This document shows, piece after piece, positions 61,889 through 64,000 of a stretch of 64,000 nt of DNA. Every line of letters begins with the position of its first letter. The first letter of the stretch is position 1. The DNA comes from Pseudo-nitzschia pungens (Eukaryota > Bacillariophyta > Bacillariophyceae > Bacillariales > Bacillariaceae), in the NCBI GenBank assembly GCA_037355855.1, contig CM074764.1:186001-250000 (forward strand). The letters are read 5' to 3'. The notes under the pieces were generated by a model. It ran no database searches. It was not told where the DNA came from and saw only the letters and a list, made by a program, of their open reading frames with translations. Position numbers and translations under genes: made by a program.

Positions 61889-64000
61889 ATGGTGAAGCCG
61901 TCGGACCTCATCAACACCCACAAGCGGGATGTGCTGGAAGGCTTCGAAGCTGGGGCCCTTACGGAGGAAGCGAGGAACGAAGAGGCCTACCATAGGCGTG
62001 GTTTGTTTCGAAGGGGCGTCTACGAACGAAAAATCGAGGAGGTCTACCTGCCCATCCTGATCATCCCGGGTGTTGCTAGTTCCGGACTGTACGTGGAAGA
62101 ATCCTCTGTGTGTGATAAATTCATTGGCGCACGGCTGTGGATGAACGCCGGCTTTCTGGCCAGGGCTCGGATGAACAACAAGGTTATCAATGCAGAGGCT
62201 GTGGAGTTCTCGAGGAACTCAGTACGTTTGGAAAGCAGCGAGCCCAGCAAAAATCGCTACATGTACAACAAATTTCACAAGCTTCCCGGCGGCGAGGCCT
62301 TCACCAAGGCCTTTACCGACTTTTCCCACATCGTCAAGGGTACTCTCGACGATAGCAGCGACGAGGAGGGTGGCGAGGAGGGTGACGAGGAAGCTAAGAG
62401 TGCCTTTCGAGGCGCCGAGGAAGAGATCGCTATCAAGAACTCATGGATTCAGCACATTGCGCTCGGTCCCAACATGATCGACGAAAGACCCGGGAACAAA
62501 GTGAGAGCATACGAGGGAGTAAGTATGGCATGACACCGTTTTTCAAGAGAATATTTTCGTTTGCCTGAGTGTTTATTTCGTGAGGCGGAAAACACCAAAT
62601 CCAGTTTTCACAATAACAAACGACGCTGAAATTCAAATATTTTTGTTTTCGGTTCAAATTAGCTGGATGGATGCGAATACCTCGTTGATAGCATGATCGA
62701 GAAAACTCAGGGTTACGTGATGGGGCCATTTGTTGACTATTGCACAACCGTCATGGCCTACGAACGGGAAAAGAGCATCGATGCGATGCCCTATGAGTAA
62801 GTGCTTCGAATGCAGAGTTTGCTTTTTCACACCCCGGAATGACTCGACGATTGTGCCGCAACGATCTCAATTGTTTGCGCCAATACCTTGTTGTTCGACA
62901 CACGAATCCAATAGTTGGCGGCTGGCGCCGTCCATCAACGAAAAGCGAGACGGTTATCTGACCAAAATGATTGCACGGATCGAACGCATGTACGAGGAAA
63001 ATGGAGACCTGCCCATCGTCTTGGTGTGCCACTCGATGGGAGCCAAGATGGGACACTACTTTTTGAACTTTGCCCTCCGCGAAAAAGGTCAGGACTGGCT
63101 CGACAAGTACGTCCACACCTACATGCCGGTCGGTGCACCACACGGCGGGGTGGGTTGCGCGGTCCGGTGCGGTTTGACCGGAAAGGGCCTCGACGACATT
63201 GTAGACACGCTGGTGGGAAACGTTTCGGACGGCCTGATCATGTACCGATCCTGGAGCTGCGGGAACTGGCTGATGCCTCGCACTCTGCCGGCCGGCGTCT
63301 TTCCGACATGCATCGTCCGCCGCGAGGGAGAACTGGGAGTGACACTCACCTCGGAAATCGACGTCGCCAAGGTGTTTGCAAAGCGAGACAAAAAACCCAA
63401 GGAGTTGCGACTGACGGTTATTTTCCGCGACAAGGTCTACGCCCACACCGAATTCAGCAAGGTGGTCACCAAAAAGAATGGTCTCGGCAGGGACAGCATG
63501 ACGGTGTCCTTCGATGAAACCTTCTACTTGGCCGTGCCATACCTCGGCGAGGACCCGGACGAAATCGGCGAGTTGATGATCTATCTGGAAGAACCCGCCG
63601 GGCGCGTGAACCAAAACAAATCGGAGCTGGGAAAGAAACTCTCGAACGCCACCCGTTGGGCACGAAACTTCAAAAAGAAGGCATCGAAATTCTACCGCGA
63701 GTTTGCCAAGCGCTTCGGAGCCGTTCTGCGGGTGGCCATGTGCGATCGGCCTATGGTGCTGAACCTGTCCGAATTCGATTCGTCTTCGTTGGAGGGTGAC
63801 TCGATGAAGCTGGCAGCCACCGTTTCGATGGTTGGGTGCCACAGAGGGAATTTCGCGGTCGATTACAGCGATTCCGACAGCGACGACGAAGACGATGGGA
63901 AGGACAAGTCGGGGAGGTCGAATGCCGGTCGCACGGAGAGTTCCTCCGGAAAACCCATCGGTTCCATTTCCCTGATGGTCCGTTATACTCCCCCGCCCAA
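61889..64000 (+). CDS. LCAT/PDAT-family acyltransferase or phospholipase, partial at window end
   Basis: Three exons are visible: 61889-62518, 62663-62796 and 62915 onward, running off the window. Introns are 144 and 118 bp (GTAAGT...AAATTAG, GTAAGT...CAATAG). The joins restore VRAYEG|LDGCEYLVDSMIE and MPYD|WRLAPS, the YDWRLS-type LCAT motif. Early motifs are YLPILIIPGVASSGLYVEES and RLWMNAGFLARARMNNK. The nucleophile elbow is LVCHSMGAKMGHYFLNFALR (Ser near residue 295, with Cys in place of the first Gly), then HTYMPVGAPHGGVGCAVRCG. After that, LRLTVIFRDKVYAHTEFSKV and the DSMTVSFDETFYLAVPYL then GELMIYLEEPAG stretch look like a beta-sandwich (C2-like) insertion. The Asp and His of the triad must lie beyond the window. 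No N-terminal membrane anchor, unlike PDAT. It probably acts on glycerolipids, as acyl transfer or lipase; which one is open. Confidence 0.85.

Overview
The window reads as nuclear DNA of a photosynthetic stramenopile, most likely a pennate diatom. A fucoxanthin chlorophyll-binding protein carries an N-terminal plastid signal ending in an AAAFAP motif. The genes have few, short GT-AG introns (116 to 312 bp). A secreted Lys-rich/Tyr-rich protein looks like a silica-cell-wall precursor, and DUF4116 and DUF285 repeat proteins are present. I cannot name the genus from sequence alone.

Layout. 1-3.9 kb is gene-poor and rich in a GTAAGGTTAC-type dispersed motif. 3.9-5.1 kb holds a charged protein of a family I take to be diatom-type, with a decayed copy of its 3' end at 5.5 kb. 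6.3-8.2 kb (minus) is the cingulin/silaffin-like gene, with one frame break. 10.5-13.2 kb has a frameshifted DUF4116 pseudogene, a small inverted-repeat element and a broken RING-type gene. 13.8-15.4 kb is a thioredoxin-like/GT14 fusion. 15.8-16.6 kb is a broken DUF285 gene. 16.9-20.1 kb (minus) is an AAA+ ATPase with an intact core but several frame breaks upstream of it. 22.9-24.3 kb is a ZIP metal transporter and 24.8-25.8 kb (minus) the FCP antenna gene. 27.1-29.0 kb is a bHLH factor, 31.2-32.3 kb a double-MazG pyrophosphatase, and 34.0-35.1 kb (minus) a YacP/NYN-type nuclease-like protein.

37.2-40.7 kb is a composite repeat block. It contains three unrelated tandem arrays, all with 181-192 bp periods, and the C-terminal remnant of a hAT transposase, and A/T-rich inverted ends bound it. 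41.0-44.0 kb is a Golgi-type sulfotransferase with a huge Asn/Asp/Ala repeat stem. 45.4-46.5 kb (minus) is a GILT thiol reductase. 47.8-49.9 kb is the intact DUF4116 paralogue of the 10.5 kb pseudogene; the shared homology includes the 5' flank. 50-54 kb is gene-poor and holds two adjacent long hairpins. 54.1-57.7 kb (minus) is a Tousled-like kinase whose first exon lies upstream of a 312 bp intron. 57.7-61.9 kb is simple-repeat rich. 61.9 kb to the window end is a three-exon LCAT-family acyltransferase/phospholipase that runs off the edge.

The genes do not form a pathway; this is an ordinary mosaic of eukaryotic single genes separated by repeat-rich spacers. The most noteworthy items are the putative biosilica protein, the repeat block at 37-41 kb, a small inverted-repeat transposon family with CAGCTGTCC ends (two full and three partial copies), the twin hairpins at 51.7 kb, and the Trx-GT14 and double-MazG architectures. 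All coordinates of introns and frame breaks were worked out by eye from splice signals and reading frames.
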